Positions 1 through 8,162 of a stretch of DNA of 64,000 nucleotides are shown in pieces. This DNA comes from a virus, in the IMG/VR virus record IMGVR_UViG_3300046777_001575, positions 1 through 64,000 of that record; one strand, 5' to 3'. The notes beneath the pieces were generated by a model. It was not told the origin of the DNA. It saw only the letters and a program-made list of their open reading frames with translations, and did not search any database. Numbering within the stretch: the stretch's first letter is position 1; every line of letters begins with the position of its first letter. Both the position numbers and the translations under genes were made by a program.

Positions 1-493
1 TACCTTTGCCAGATGCTTTTCTATATTCAAAACCTTCATTCATCATTGTTTTTATTTCACCAATGAGTTCTTCTCCTTGCCAATCAAGCATAACATCTCC
101 ATAGCCAAAAATTGGAGGATCCTCATGCTTGATCTTAAATTCTGTTGTAGACTCATTGTTATCGTCACGATAAATCTTAGCAACACCAGAGTTCATCATT
201 GCTGCCTGAATTCTTGCATGCGATAAAGTTCCAGCAGTCATATTTGCAGCAGCGTATGCATCTGCATTGTCTTCAAAAACTTGACCATCAAAAGCAAGAT
301 ACCAATATCTTGCACACTCTCCGTGCCCATAGGCAATTGTTGAAGGTGCAAATGTTTTCTTAGTTGTATGCTTGTCTACACGATTAATGGTATAGCCCTC
401 TTTAATTTTTGCTTCAAGAGCAGCAATGTCCATAGAGTGAACTGGTTTTTCTTCTTGCTTTATCATAACTGTATGTAGTAAATTTTTTGTCAT
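1..493 (-). CDS. Cas4-like PD-(D/E)XK exonuclease (3' end cut by window edge)
   Basis: The first 163 residues are visible; the C-terminus lies beyond the left edge. The order of motifs fits the Cas4/RecB-like PD-(D/E)XK nuclease family: a Cys-containing segment (GHGECARYWYLAF), then GTLSHARIQ with the family His, then GYGDVMLD with the metal-binding Asp, then IGEIKTM with the catalytic E-x-K. Such enzymes resect DNA ends, and phage versions sit in replication or recombination modules, as here beside RecA and DnaE. The start is the ATG at 493, with GAGAAA upstream and a promoter-like TGCTATACT at 517-525. Whether the C-terminal Cys cluster of an iron-sulfur site is present cannot be seen. The superfamily is fairly certain, the exact subfamily less so. 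Confidence 0.75.
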   Translation of the reverse strand, partial: MTKNLLHTVMIKQEEKPVHSMDIAALEAKIKEGYTINRVDKHTTKKTFAPSTIAYGHGECARYWYLAFDGQVFEDNADAYAAANMTAGTLSHARIQAAMMNSGVAKIYRDDNNESTTEFKIKHEDPPIFGYGDVMLDWQGEELIGEIKTMMNEGFEYRKASGKG

Positions 494-516
494 TATTTCT
501 CGTTTCTATTAGTATA

Positions 517-525
517 AGTATAGCA
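517..525 (-). promoter_or_regulatory. Extended -10 promoter before the Cas4-like gene
   Basis: The minus strand reads TGCTATACT, immediately followed by a second TATACT (511-516). It lies in the short gap between the 101-residue gene and the nuclease gene, about 24 bases before the start codon, leaving room for a short leader with a ribosome binding site. No clear -35 box is seen. Confidence 0.4.
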
Positions 526-527
526 GA

Positions 528-833
528 TTAGCGGGTGATATACTTTAGTGCAGAAACAAGATTATTGATAGACTCTGCTGCAGTATAATAAAGATTTTTC
601 TTGCCACGATCTGATTTGTCAACATTGGCCATCCAAGTTGCCTTGAAAGCCATCTTTGCTGCAATAGCCTGTAGTCTTACAATTTCTACAGTAGCAACAT
701 TTAGTGGAATATCTGGCTTAACAATTATTTTGGCAATAAATGTAAGCGCTGTGGTAAGTTCCTCATCTTGCATATAGTCTGCAATTTCTGCCAAACCATT
801 TACCATTTCAATGGTAGTATTTTCGTTTTGCAT
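528..833 (-). CDS. Conserved small helical phage protein, function unknown
   Basis: This 101-residue protein has no catalytic motif that I recognise. It is rich in helix-forming residues, and its C-terminal half (GKKNLYYTAAESINNLVSALKY) looks like a conserved amphipathic helix pair. It begins at an ATG preceded by AAAGGAAAT, a good ribosome binding site. It lies between the 2OG oxygenase-like gene and the Cas4-like nuclease, so an accessory role in DNA replication or recombination is possible, but that is inference from position only. The gene is probably real because it fills its interval exactly and follows the operon direction. Confidence 0.65.
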   Translation of the reverse strand: MQNENTTIEMVNGLAEIADYMQDEELTTALTFIAKIIVKPDIPLNVATVEIVRLQAIAAKMAFKATWMANVDKSDRGKKNLYYTAAESINNLVSALKYITR

Positions 834-845
834 TTATTTCCTTTT

Positions 846-1538
846 TTAGTCGTTGTCGGTTGTGTTTGTTTTTTTAAGGTTGCTTTCTTTTGTAAAAAAG
901 TCTTCATTGTATTTTGCAAATATAGGATCTGCTTGCCAGCGCTTTAATCTTTCTTTTCTTTTTTCTGGATCACGAGCAGCAAAATTTAACTTTTCAAAAT
1001 CTTCTCTTGTTGAAAAGTGCATTGTTAAGACTTCTGTTTTATCTCCATCGTTAAACAAAACAGGCTCTCTCCAGTGTACTTGACCTGCGCCCCAAAATAC
1101 AAGCAGATCACCGTACTCAAGATTAAAACTTTCATTTTCAATTACTATTGGCCAATCAATATTTTTTTCTAACTGATAATCCATAGTTAGTTTAGAGAAA
1201 TAATTGTCTGAATCATAATGAACTGGTAATTTTGGATTTGATTCAGCGCTATGCTCTTTACTATAACTCAAGTAACTATTATGAGACATAAAAACATTTT
1301 CTCCAACTAAGTTGGAAGCAAAAACTTCAAGTTTTTTCTGGATTGTTGGTGGATACATCACCTCTATCTGCATTCTAGCCAACTCCCCTAAAACAAGTGG
1401 GGAATAAAAATTGCCTAGGTCTGTAGCAGCCTTTTGATATTTTATGATTGCTTTTATAACTTCTACTTCCTCATCAGTAAAAAAGTTTTTAATGATATGA
1501 GGAACTATCTTATTTTTTGGTTCATGTCCTGTGTTCAT
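846..1538 (-). CDS. 2-oxoglutarate/Fe(II) oxygenase-like protein (copy 1)
   Basis: The 230-residue protein carries a His-x-Asp pair (H107, D109 in VHYDSD) and a distal His (H155 in QVHWREP). Between them is a D-WPIVIENESF segment that recurs in the proteins at 34706-35287 and 54525-55064. This pattern fits a double-stranded beta-helix 2OG-Fe(II) oxygenase, possibly a prolyl or lysyl hydroxylase. The usual 2-oxoglutarate-binding Arg or Lys after the distal His is not obvious, so activity is uncertain. An upstream in-frame ATG at 1556 exists, but the ATG at 1538 lies exactly 6 bases after a TATAAT (1545-1550), matching the leaderless starts elsewhere. It sits oddly inside the replication block. 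The substrate is unknown. Confidence 0.6.
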   Translation of the reverse strand: MNTGHEPKNKIVPHIIKNFFTDEEVEVIKAIIKYQKAATDLGNFYSPLVLGELARMQIEVMYPPTIQKKLEVFASNLVGENVFMSHNSYLSYSKEHSAESNPKLPVHYDSDNYFSKLTMDYQLEKNIDWPIVIENESFNLEYGDLLVFWGAGQVHWREPVLFNDGDKTEVLTMHFSTREDFEKLNFAARDPEKRKERLKRWQADPIFAKYNEDFFTKESNLKKTNTTDND

Positions 1539-1544
1539 AATACT

Positions 1545-1550
1545 ATTATA
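1545..1550 (-). promoter_or_regulatory. Leaderless-type -10 element (TATAAT) containing a stop codon
   Basis: TATAAT on the minus strand, followed by 6 bases and the ATG at 1538. The TAA at 1546-1548 is also the stop codon of the preceding gene, which ends in Val (GTA TAA T). Confidence 0.5.
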
Positions 1551-1833
1551 CACCATCCTCTAGAAGTTGTTCTAAAATACTCATTTCAATTATGGCAAGT
1601 CTAACCTTAGAGTTGCCCTCGCCCATAACTACAACTATGGCTGGGTCTTTTCCATTCTTTATAGCATCTGTAGTAGCCTTTGCCCAAACCTCTTTATTTA
1701 ATGTAAAAGACTTCCCAACTTCTTTAAAATCTACAACAAAGTTTTTCCAAGAAGCATCACCTTTTTGGGTATTGCGACCAGAGTTTTTGTGTTGTTTGGC
1801 ACCTATTCTATTGGACTCACTCTTTTCCGTCAA
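1546..1833 (-). CDS. Small PD-(D/E)XK resolvase-like nuclease
   Basis: This 95-residue protein has the layout of short phage Holliday-junction-resolvase-like nucleases. A basic N-terminus with KGD (metal-binding Asp) is followed about 10 residues later by VDFKEVGKSF. There D-x-K replaces the usual E-x-K, and then comes an alternating helix and strand stretch with DPAIVVVMGE. The family cleaves branched or replicated DNA; here that is inferred from motif order. It begins with TTG at 1833 behind a GAAGAG ribosome binding site and overlaps the upstream zinc-finger gene by 17 bases. The Asp-for-Glu change and the shortness keep confidence moderate. Its neighbours RecA, DnaE and the Cas4-like nuclease support a recombination role. 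Confidence 0.5.
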   Translation of the reverse strand: MTEKSESNRIGAKQHKNSGRNTQKGDASWKNFVVDFKEVGKSFTLNKEVWAKATTDAIKNGKDPAIVVVMGEGNSKVRLAIIEMSILEQLLEDGV

Positions 1834-1993
1834 AATCGCTCTTCTTTCTTTTTCCTAAATAAACTTTCGTCAAATGCTTATCTTTACACATCCAACTTAA
1901 CATTTGCTGATCTGCATAACATCTCAATGTTGGAACAATTGCCTTACATGTATGACATACCCACTGGCCATGATAGATAGTGAAATTAGCCAC
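1817..1993 (-). CDS. 58-residue zinc-finger protein, GTG start
   Basis: Read from a GTG at 1993, the frame gives a 58-residue protein with four spaced cysteines: C-x2-C (WVCHTCKAI), then TLRCYADQQ, then SWMCKDKH with a nearby His. This fits a small zinc-binding module followed by a very basic tail (YLGKRKKSD). The start overlaps the end of recA by 8 bases and the gene ends inside the resolvase-like gene, so it lies in a tightly coupled operon. Small Cys-rich proteins beside recombination genes are common in phages. DNA or protein binding is likely, but no specific function can be given. Confidence 0.6.
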   Translation of the reverse strand: MANFTIYHGQWVCHTCKAIVPTLRCYADQQMLSWMCKDKHLTKVYLGKRKKSDFDGKE

Positions 1994-2996
1994 TTAGTCT
2001 AGTCTTGATTGATTCTTGCAAGTCAAGATCCTCTCTTACACGATTAACAAATGCTTCTTTACCCTGTACCTTTGTGCCGTCAGGAAGTATGTACCAGGCC
2101 CCTGTACGTTCTACAATACCATTCAGTTCTGCTGTAGTAACCAAATCACCAATGGTATCAAGACCAATGTTATCACCTCTGAAATAAAAATCGTACTCAC
2201 CAGACTGGAACCCTGGAGAGGTTTTTGAGAATTGAAGTTCCCACTTAATAGTTCTACCAATCTTTTCTTCAATTAATTTATCGCCCACTTTTATCTTTCC
2301 CTTAATTGCTTGATTGTCCGACTCTGAAGAAAAGAGTTTAATAATACATGAGGAATAAAACTTAGTAGCCTGACCACCAGAAGGCTGCTGGCTAGTATAC
2401 ATAGCATTGATATTGTTACGAGACTGAGAAATAAGAACAAGCAGAGTTGGCTTAACCTTATTGTTTGCATAGTTAAGCATTTTCCATGCGTTACTAAAGT
2501 CACGAGACTCTGCTCCAATCTGCTTTGTGTTTTCCAAAGCCTTCATTTCATCAGTGTCCTTTTCAAAATAAATTGCAGGAAGCATTGATGTAATAGAGTC
2601 TACCACAATTAAATCAACACCAGCATTCATAAGCCCAACGCCTACATCTACCATATCACTAATAGTTCTTGCTTGTGAATAGATTAGTTTTTCTGGGTCT
2701 ACCCCAAGTTGTCTAGCCCAATCTTCAGAGTATGACATTTCAGAGTCAATCCAAGCACACAACTTTCCTTCTGCTTGTGCCAATGCAATCATTTGTAGAC
2801 ACATAGAAGACTTTGCAGAAGATTTTGATCCCCAAATAAGAACCTGTCTTCCATAAGGCAGACCTCCGCCTAATGCACGGTTTAAACCAAAACTAGGTGT
2901 GGGCTGGTATTCATAGTTTACACCGACACCAGTTCCTAATCTCTTTCTCAACTTGGGATCAAGTTGGGCTAATGCTTCTTCTACGCTAACTGACAT
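1986..2996 (-). CDS. recA: RecA-like recombinase/ATPase
   Basis: A 336-residue RecA-family ATPase that would catalyse strand exchange in phage replication and repair. Recognisable parts are the Walker A region (VLIWGSKSSAKSS), an ALAQAEG..CAWIDSE segment, a Walker B strand (VDLIVVDSITSM) and a LLVLISQSRNNI sensor stretch. The P-loop reads G-x4-A-K-S, with Ala in place of the usual final Gly, which is atypical. Two starts are possible. GGAGG directly abuts the ATG at 3002 but stands 6 bases before the ATG at 2996, so the latter is chosen. It overlaps the end of the polymerase gene by 11 bases. The family call is firm. Confidence 0.85.
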   Translation of the reverse strand: MSVSVEEALAQLDPKLRKRLGTGVGVNYEYQPTPSFGLNRALGGGLPYGRQVLIWGSKSSAKSSMCLQMIALAQAEGKLCAWIDSEMSYSEDWARQLGVDPEKLIYSQARTISDMVDVGVGLMNAGVDLIVVDSITSMLPAIYFEKDTDEMKALENTKQIGAESRDFSNAWKMLNYANNKVKPTLLVLISQSRNNINAMYTSQQPSGGQATKFYSSCIIKLFSSESDNQAIKGKIKVGDKLIEEKIGRTIKWELQFSKTSPGFQSGEYDFYFRGDNIGLDTIGDLVTTAELNGIVERTGAWYILPDGTKVQGKEAFVNRVREDLDLQESIKTRLSG

Positions 2997-5900
2997 GTAC
3001 ATCCTCCAATGTTACTGTTCCGTCCTTAGTCTTTCCAAAATCAAATTTATAATATTTTCCCTCTTCAATATGCATATACGCTTTTGCAAATGATGTTGGA
3101 AATACTGTAATCGAGTGAAGATCTCTCTTAGTATCTGCAAGCGTAAGCGATGCCATCTTCTTACCAGTCTTAGTAACTCTTGGTTTAAATGAAACAACAA
3201 ACATTTCATCATCTTTATAAGGCAATTGCTTATAACTCAAGAACCTAACAAGGGCATGGGACGATTCCTTTATTTCGTCAGACGGTATGAAAGATACAAT
3301 CCTGTTATCATTACAAAGGACCAAGTAAGAACGACCCGTCTCAATAGTTGTATTTTCATCATCAAATATACCAACACTGCCAGTTTTGTCCAAAATTTCA
3401 ACTCGTGACCATCCTGTTCCTCGCTTAATCGATTTTACCATACCCATAAAAATGTATGAGCCCTTTTCTTCAAAGTCAACAATGTCCTGAATAAATGCAT
3501 AATAGTGAGAAGGAATTGTAATATTAAACTCTGGAAGGTTTAAGTATTCATATAGATTCTCTTTAATTTCTTGGTCATTTCTAGGATTGTCTGGAAATGT
3601 TGCTGCACCAATTGCTTTTAGTGCTTGTAGTGCACGAGAGTTTACTCCATTTCCTTTTGTAAAGGTAAATTCTTCAAGTTCTTTGTACGAACTGAATGGT
3701 CGTGCAGATATGTATCTTTCACCAATCTTGTCAGATATGAACTTGATAGCACTGAGTCCAAACCGAATACCTTTACCCTCAATTTTAAAATCGATATCCG
3801 AATCGTTAATGTGAGGTAACTTAATGCTAATGCCCATTCTTTTTGCTTCAATAAGATATTCAGTTCTTGCATCTTTATCCTTTTCATTTTTTAGCACTGA
3901 GTACATAAACTCAAGTGGATAATAATATTTTAACCATGCTGTCCAGTATGACAATGTTGAATATGCTACGGCATGTGACTTGTTGAATGAGTACCCTGCG
4001 TGAGCCTCAAAGTCATGCCATAAATCACGAGCAAGGTTGGGTGAAATAAACTTAGATGCACCCTCTACGAATTTTTCTTTAAACTGATCAAACTCTTTAG
4101 CATCTTTTTTCTTTCCAATGATTTTTCTAACTTTATCTGCTTCCGACATGGACATACCGCCAAGGTGTACGCATGCTTGCATAACTTGTTCCTGGTAAAG
4201 AATACAGCCATATGTGTCCTCCGTAAACTCTTTTAGTACTTGGTGAGTATAGGCAATGTTTTGACGACCATGCTTGCGATCAATATAATCTTTACCAATT
4301 GTATTCATCGCACCTGGACGAACAAGAGCATTTGATGCAGCAAGTTCTGCTAGATTTTTTACACCCATCTTTACAAGAAGGTTTGTGTATGGCGCTGCTT
4401 CACATTGAAACACGCCCTTTGTATATCCGTCTGATAACATCTGATATACATTTGCATCATCCATATTGATCTTAAGAAGATCAATTTTTTTACCATCTCG
4501 CTCTTTAATTATATCAATTGTATTCTTAAGAACAGACAAAGTTTTAAGACCTAAAGCATCAATCTTAATTAAGCCAATTCTTTCGGCTTCTTCCATATCA
4601 ACCCCAACAACAGGAATTCTTTCGTCTGATCCTGTAGAAGATCTTGTTTCAAGTGGTGCATACCTAAAGATTGGTTCCTTTGCAGTAACAACTCCAGCAG
4701 CATGGATACCAGTGCCACGGATACGTCCACGAAGTTGTTCTCCATAGACTTCAACTTCTGGATACTTCTCACGAAACTCGTATGTTGATTTTGCTGTACA
4801 AAAATCATCCCACGAATCTACGGTCTTTAAAACCTTATTAACATCTGACAAAGGAATATTTAATACTCGTGCAACATCTCTAACAATTCCTTTACCAGTA
4901 AACTCAAGGAAGGTAGCAATAGATGCAACATGTCGGTACTGTCTAACCAGATAGTCTTTTACTTCCTCACGACGAGTATCTTGAATGTCTGTATCAATAT
5001 CTGGAAAGTCATTGCGCTCTGGATTAATAAATCGGAAGAACAAAAGATTATGTTCAATAGGATCGATGTCTGTAATCTTTAATGCATAACAAACAAGAGA
5101 ACCAGCAGAAGAACCACGACCTGGACCAACCATAATTTCTTCCTTTTTGGCCCAGTTAATCATGTTACTTACAACAAGAAAGTATGGGGCAAACTTTTTA
5201 TCCTTAATAATTTGCAATTCTTCTTCAAGCCTATCAAGATATTCTTTATTCTCTGATAAGCCTCGTTCTGCCAAACCTTCCAAAGCAACCTTTGCAAGTT
5301 CTTTGTCAGGGCTTTTATATTGTACTGGAAGAAGGTTCAATCCTTCTTGAATTCCATAGTCCCCTACTGTATCTGCCAATAGGAGTGTGTTTGAATATAT
5401 ATCTGGTCTATCAATACCCTGCGCTTCCATGGCTGCTTTAATTTCTTCATATGAAAGAAGATGAATCTCAAACTTATTAAAAGACATCTGTCTGTCTTCA
5501 CCGTATAGGTAGTCAAGGCGCTCCATCATATTAGTTTTTTTCTTTGACTTTTCGTATGTGGCTTCTTTGTTAATCTTGCTATGTGTATTCATGAGTAACT
5601 TAAACTCTTGAATTTCTTTTTGTGACGGATCAACATGGTGGCAGTCTGGAGTGACAATGACATTAATGCCAAACTCATCTGCAAGTTCAATTAAATATTT
5701 ATTAATGTGTGCTTCATTATGAGGCATAACCTCAATGTAGTAGTCGTCATTAAAGCGTTCTTTGAACCAAGAAATATACTTCTTAGCAAGAGCAAATTCC
5801 TCTTCCTCTAGTGCTTTAACTAAAACACTACTTGGACATGCAGAAGAAACAATAATTCCCTCTTTATACTTTTCTAATATACTAAAATCAAATCTTGGCT

Positions 5901-6261
5901 TCTTAAAGAAGCCATCTGTCCAAGATAGTTCACTAATCTTGTTTAAGTTTTCCAAACCAATTTGATTCTTGGCTAGAAGGATAATGTGATTGTAGACAAG
6001 ATCTTGTTGACCTTCTCTTTCAGACTTATCTCGTGTATCAGATATGTCTGCACACATGTATCCTTCTAGACCTAGAATTGGCTTAATGCCCTTTGCTTTT
6101 GCAATACGGTGCAGTTCCCTATGCCCAGATAAAGTACCGTGGTCAGTGATGGCAATCGCTGGCATCCCTAACTCAACTGCACGGTTCACGTATTCTTCTG
6201 GAGTAGCAACACCATCAAATAATGAATAGTGTGTATGGACATGTAAGCCTACGTAGTTCAT
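2986..6261 (-). CDS. dnaE: DNA polymerase III alpha subunit (DnaE type, family C)
   Basis: The 1091-residue protein is the phage replicative DNA polymerase. The N-terminus is a PHP domain (HVHTHYSLFDG and AITDHGTLSG, roughly residues 1-215). The polymerase core contains GPGRGSSAGSLVCYALKIT and the catalytic FPDIDTDIQD near residue 420, with the third catalytic Asp in LIKIDALGLKTL near residue 567. A helix-hairpin-helix and fingers region follows, and an OB-fold-like stretch lies around residues 930-990. It is slightly shorter than typical bacterial DnaE. The start is an ATG one base after the stop of the SSB-like gene, so translation is coupled. All catalytic residues are present and no intein is seen. 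Confidence 0.93.
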   Translation of the reverse strand: MNYVGLHVHTHYSLFDGVATPEEYVNRAVELGMPAIAITDHGTLSGHRELHRIAKAKGIKPILGLEGYMCADISDTRDKSEREGQQDLVYNHIILLAKNQIGLENLNKISELSWTDGFFKKPRFDFSILEKYKEGIIVSSACPSSVLVKALEEEEFALAKKYISWFKERFNDDYYIEVMPHNEAHINKYLIELADEFGINVIVTPDCHHVDPSQKEIQEFKLLMNTHSKINKEATYEKSKKKTNMMERLDYLYGEDRQMSFNKFEIHLLSYEEIKAAMEAQGIDRPDIYSNTLLLADTVGDYGIQEGLNLLPVQYKSPDKELAKVALEGLAERGLSENKEYLDRLEEELQIIKDKKFAPYFLVVSNMINWAKKEEIMVGPGRGSSAGSLVCYALKITDIDPIEHNLLFFRFINPERNDFPDIDTDIQDTRREEVKDYLVRQYRHVASIATFLEFTGKGIVRDVARVLNIPLSDVNKVLKTVDSWDDFCTAKSTYEFREKYPEVEVYGEQLRGRIRGTGIHAAGVVTAKEPIFRYAPLETRSSTGSDERIPVVGVDMEEAERIGLIKIDALGLKTLSVLKNTIDIIKERDGKKIDLLKINMDDANVYQMLSDGYTKGVFQCEAAPYTNLLVKMGVKNLAELAASNALVRPGAMNTIGKDYIDRKHGRQNIAYTHQVLKEFTEDTYGCILYQEQVMQACVHLGGMSMSEADKVRKIIGKKKDAKEFDQFKEKFVEGASKFISPNLARDLWHDFEAHAGYSFNKSHAVAYSTLSYWTAWLKYYYPLEFMYSVLKNEKDKDARTEYLIEAKRMGISIKLPHINDSDIDFKIEGKGIRFGLSAIKFISDKIGERYISARPFSSYKELEEFTFTKGNGVNSRALQALKAIGAATFPDNPRNDQEIKENLYEYLNLPEFNITIPSHYYAFIQDIVDFEEKGSYIFMGMVKSIKRGTGWSRVEILDKTGSVGIFDDENTTIETGRSYLVLCNDNRIVSFIPSDEIKESSHALVRFLSYKQLPYKDDEMFVVSFKPRVTKTGKKMASLTLADTKRDLHSITVFPTSFAKAYMHIEEGKYYKFDFGKTKDGTVTLEDVHVS

Positions 6262-6262
6262 A

Positions 6263-6919
6263 TTACCAATCAGCGTTGGTAGATGAAGTTACGGATGGGC
6301 CATCAAAACCCAAATAGTATGCTTCTTGTTCAGCATAAGGAATCTTCTTTAGTGCTGACTCAAGTGGGTAAGGCTTAATATCTCCCCAAGCAAATGGCTC
6401 CTTATCTGGAGCAGATGGAATAAGAGTGTAATTAGTTTCAGTTCCCTGACCATTACGCTTTAACTTCCATACTACGTTTGAGATGCTTCCTGTTTCAAGT
6501 GCATACTCACGAATTGTATTAAATGATGACTGCTTGCTGATACCCATTGACCAGATAGCAACATATGGTGCTTCAATACCGTCATCAACTAGGACGTTGC
6601 AGTAAAAGCGAAGACGGCCACGCCATCCAGCCTTTGGATCTTTTCTGTGCATTTCTTCTGCCCAGTCACGACCTTCTGTGTCCATTGTGTCTACAGCCTT
6701 GCGCTTATAGTCCTTTGGATTTACGTGTTCCTTTACAACAAGTGCAAGACCACGATCTGCACTATAGTTTGCAGAGTCTTCATCAAGTTCTTCAATGAAC
6801 CTAATCTTTACCGATTGTCCATCAGCAAGTTTTAGCCACTTAACCTTTGGACCATCATTTTCATACTTTGGCTTATCGAGCAGGGCGTTAATGTTTTTTA
6901 GTCCCTTTACTACGCTCAT
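6263..6919 (-). CDS. Putative single-stranded-DNA-binding protein
   Basis: The 218-residue protein is likely the replisome ssDNA-binding protein. A central strand-rich region starts with WLKLADGQSVKIRFIEEL, followed by VVKEHVNPKDYKRKA, FYCNVLVDDG and SNVVWKLKRNGQGTETNYTL. The short C-terminal tail ends in an acidic-aromatic pair (NADW), as in many SSBs that recruit partners. This layout resembles proteins annotated as SSB next to polymerase and primase genes in actinobacterial phages. It has a strong ribosome binding site (AAAGGAG) and sits between primase and polymerase. No classical bacterial SSB signature is visible, so the call depends on context and fold-like pattern. Confidence 0.6.
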   Translation of the reverse strand: MSVVKGLKNINALLDKPKYENDGPKVKWLKLADGQSVKIRFIEELDEDSANYSADRGLALVVKEHVNPKDYKRKAVDTMDTEGRDWAEEMHRKDPKAGWRGRLRFYCNVLVDDGIEAPYVAIWSMGISKQSSFNTIREYALETGSISNVVWKLKRNGQGTETNYTLIPSAPDKEPFAWGDIKPYPLESALKKIPYAEQEAYYLGFDGPSVTSSTNADW

Positions 6920-6942
6920 ATTATTCTCCTTTGTTTGTTATA

Positions 6943-7887
6943 TTAGTTTAGCATAAGAGATATAGATTTGTCAAACTGAAATTCTAACTTAGCAAGTTCT
7001 TCGTCTGACATATCGCCTATATCTTTATATTGTTTGTTTAATGTAATAACGGAAACACGACTAGAAAGTTTTGTGACTATCCTATCTTTCATGTTTCCTC
7101 CTGCCTCATCGTTATCTGCAACAACAATAATGTTATTGAAATACTTCTGAAGCAATTCTATTTGTGTGCTGGATACATTTGCACCAAGTGTTGCAACGGC
7201 TGGAAGACCGACCTGATCAAGTCTAATAGCGTCAAATGAAGACTCCACTACATAGACTCTATCTGATTTCTTTACACGATGTAAATTAAAAAGGGTCTTG
7301 CTTTTTGGAAGCCCTGGAGTATTTTTAAAGTCTTTACCCTCAATAGATCTTCCAACAAACCCCAAAGGTATTCCGTCTGGACTATGAACTGGAACAGTAA
7401 CCATATCCTGTTTATCCGAATATCCCAAAGAAAATTTAATGCATGATGGCTTTATAATTTTCCTATATGCAAAATAGTTTTTTGCCCTTTCAGAACTAAC
7501 TAAATTATTGTGTAGCCTTTTAATAATTAGTTCATCAAATGGCTTGTATGTTTCTTCTTTTATAAGAACACGATCAATTTCTACAGCAATATTACTTTCT
7601 TTTTTCTTACTATTAATAAATCTGGCAGCCTCAAAATATGTTCTTCCAGAAGTATGCATCACTAGTTCTGTAAGGTCTGCAGATTTTTGACAAGAAAAAC
7701 AAAAAAACATTCCGCTATCCTTTTGTACTTCACCCGCTGGTGTTCTATGATTATTATGAAATGGACAAAAGATCATAAAGTCTGCATCAAGTTCAGACTC
7801 TATTGTTATACCAGATCCTGTAAGGACTCGCTTGACTTGTTCTGCGGAATAAGTATTGGATTGGTTCCGTCTATTCCTGCTATCCAT
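6943..7887 (-). CDS. dnaG: DNA primase (DnaG type: zinc finger plus Toprim)
   Basis: The 314-residue protein makes RNA primers for replication. The N-terminal zinc finger has the CHC2 layout: C41-x2-H44, then C63-x2-C66 (FFCFSCQ). The Toprim domain shows the conserved Glu in VYVVESSFDAIRL near residue 210 and the acidic pair in VVADNDEAGG near residue 258. It is about half the length of bacterial DnaG and lacks the C-terminal helicase-binding domain. This fits a phage form that works with a separate DnaB, encoded just upstream. The ATG at 7887 is preceded by GGAAGAG. It overlaps the previous gene by 82 bases. Confidence 0.88.
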   Translation of the reverse strand: MDSRNRRNQSNTYSAEQVKRVLTGSGITIESELDADFMIFCPFHNNHRTPAGEVQKDSGMFFCFSCQKSADLTELVMHTSGRTYFEAARFINSKKKESNIAVEIDRVLIKEETYKPFDELIIKRLHNNLVSSERAKNYFAYRKIIKPSCIKFSLGYSDKQDMVTVPVHSPDGIPLGFVGRSIEGKDFKNTPGLPKSKTLFNLHRVKKSDRVYVVESSFDAIRLDQVGLPAVATLGANVSSTQIELLQKYFNNIIVVADNDEAGGNMKDRIVTKLSSRVSVITLNKQYKDIGDMSDEELAKLEFQFDKSISLMLN

Positions 7888-8150
7888 TCGCTCTTCCTTT
7901 TCCCTGCGTAAACTGCATGTATCGATAATTCAAATTCAAAAAAGTTCTTTATCTCATTATACCTTATAGTGAAATCTGGGTCAAGATCAATTCTTGGAAC
8001 ATACCCACTTAATCTCATTTCTGATATTAATAATCTTATATACTCCTCTTTAAGCCTTCCGATCATTGAGTCGTCATAAATTATTCCGTCAAGGCAAAAG
8101 CGCTTAATTGACTTATGATGATATGAGCCATTGGCACCTTTTTTTGACAT
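7806..8150 (-). CDS. Hypothetical replication-module protein
   Basis: A 114-residue protein between DnaB and primase, overlapping primase by 82 bases. It has a basic N-terminus (KKGANGSYHHKSIKRF), a helical middle, and a strand-rich C-terminal half (NFFEFELSIHAVYAGKRKSEW). No catalytic motif is recognised. TATAAT lies 5 bases before its ATG (8156-8161) and no ribosome binding site is visible, so it may be expressed from a leaderless transcript or by readthrough. The long overlap with primase is unusual, but both frames appear real. A primase or helicase loading partner is possible from position only. Confidence 0.55.
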   Translation of the reverse strand: MSKKGANGSYHHKSIKRFCLDGIIYDDSMIGRLKEEYIRLLISEMRLSGYVPRIDLDPDFTIRYNEIKNFFEFELSIHAVYAGKRKSEWIAGIDGTNPILIPQNKSSESLQDLV

Positions 8151-8162
8151 ACCATATTATAA

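Noticed and set aside
2986-6261. Intein in the polymerase, RecA or reductase genes because a Hint-like domain exists elsewhere
   Set aside because: All three proteins have normal lengths with continuous core motifs; the only Hint-like domain is C-terminal in the fibre gene at 45979-47220.
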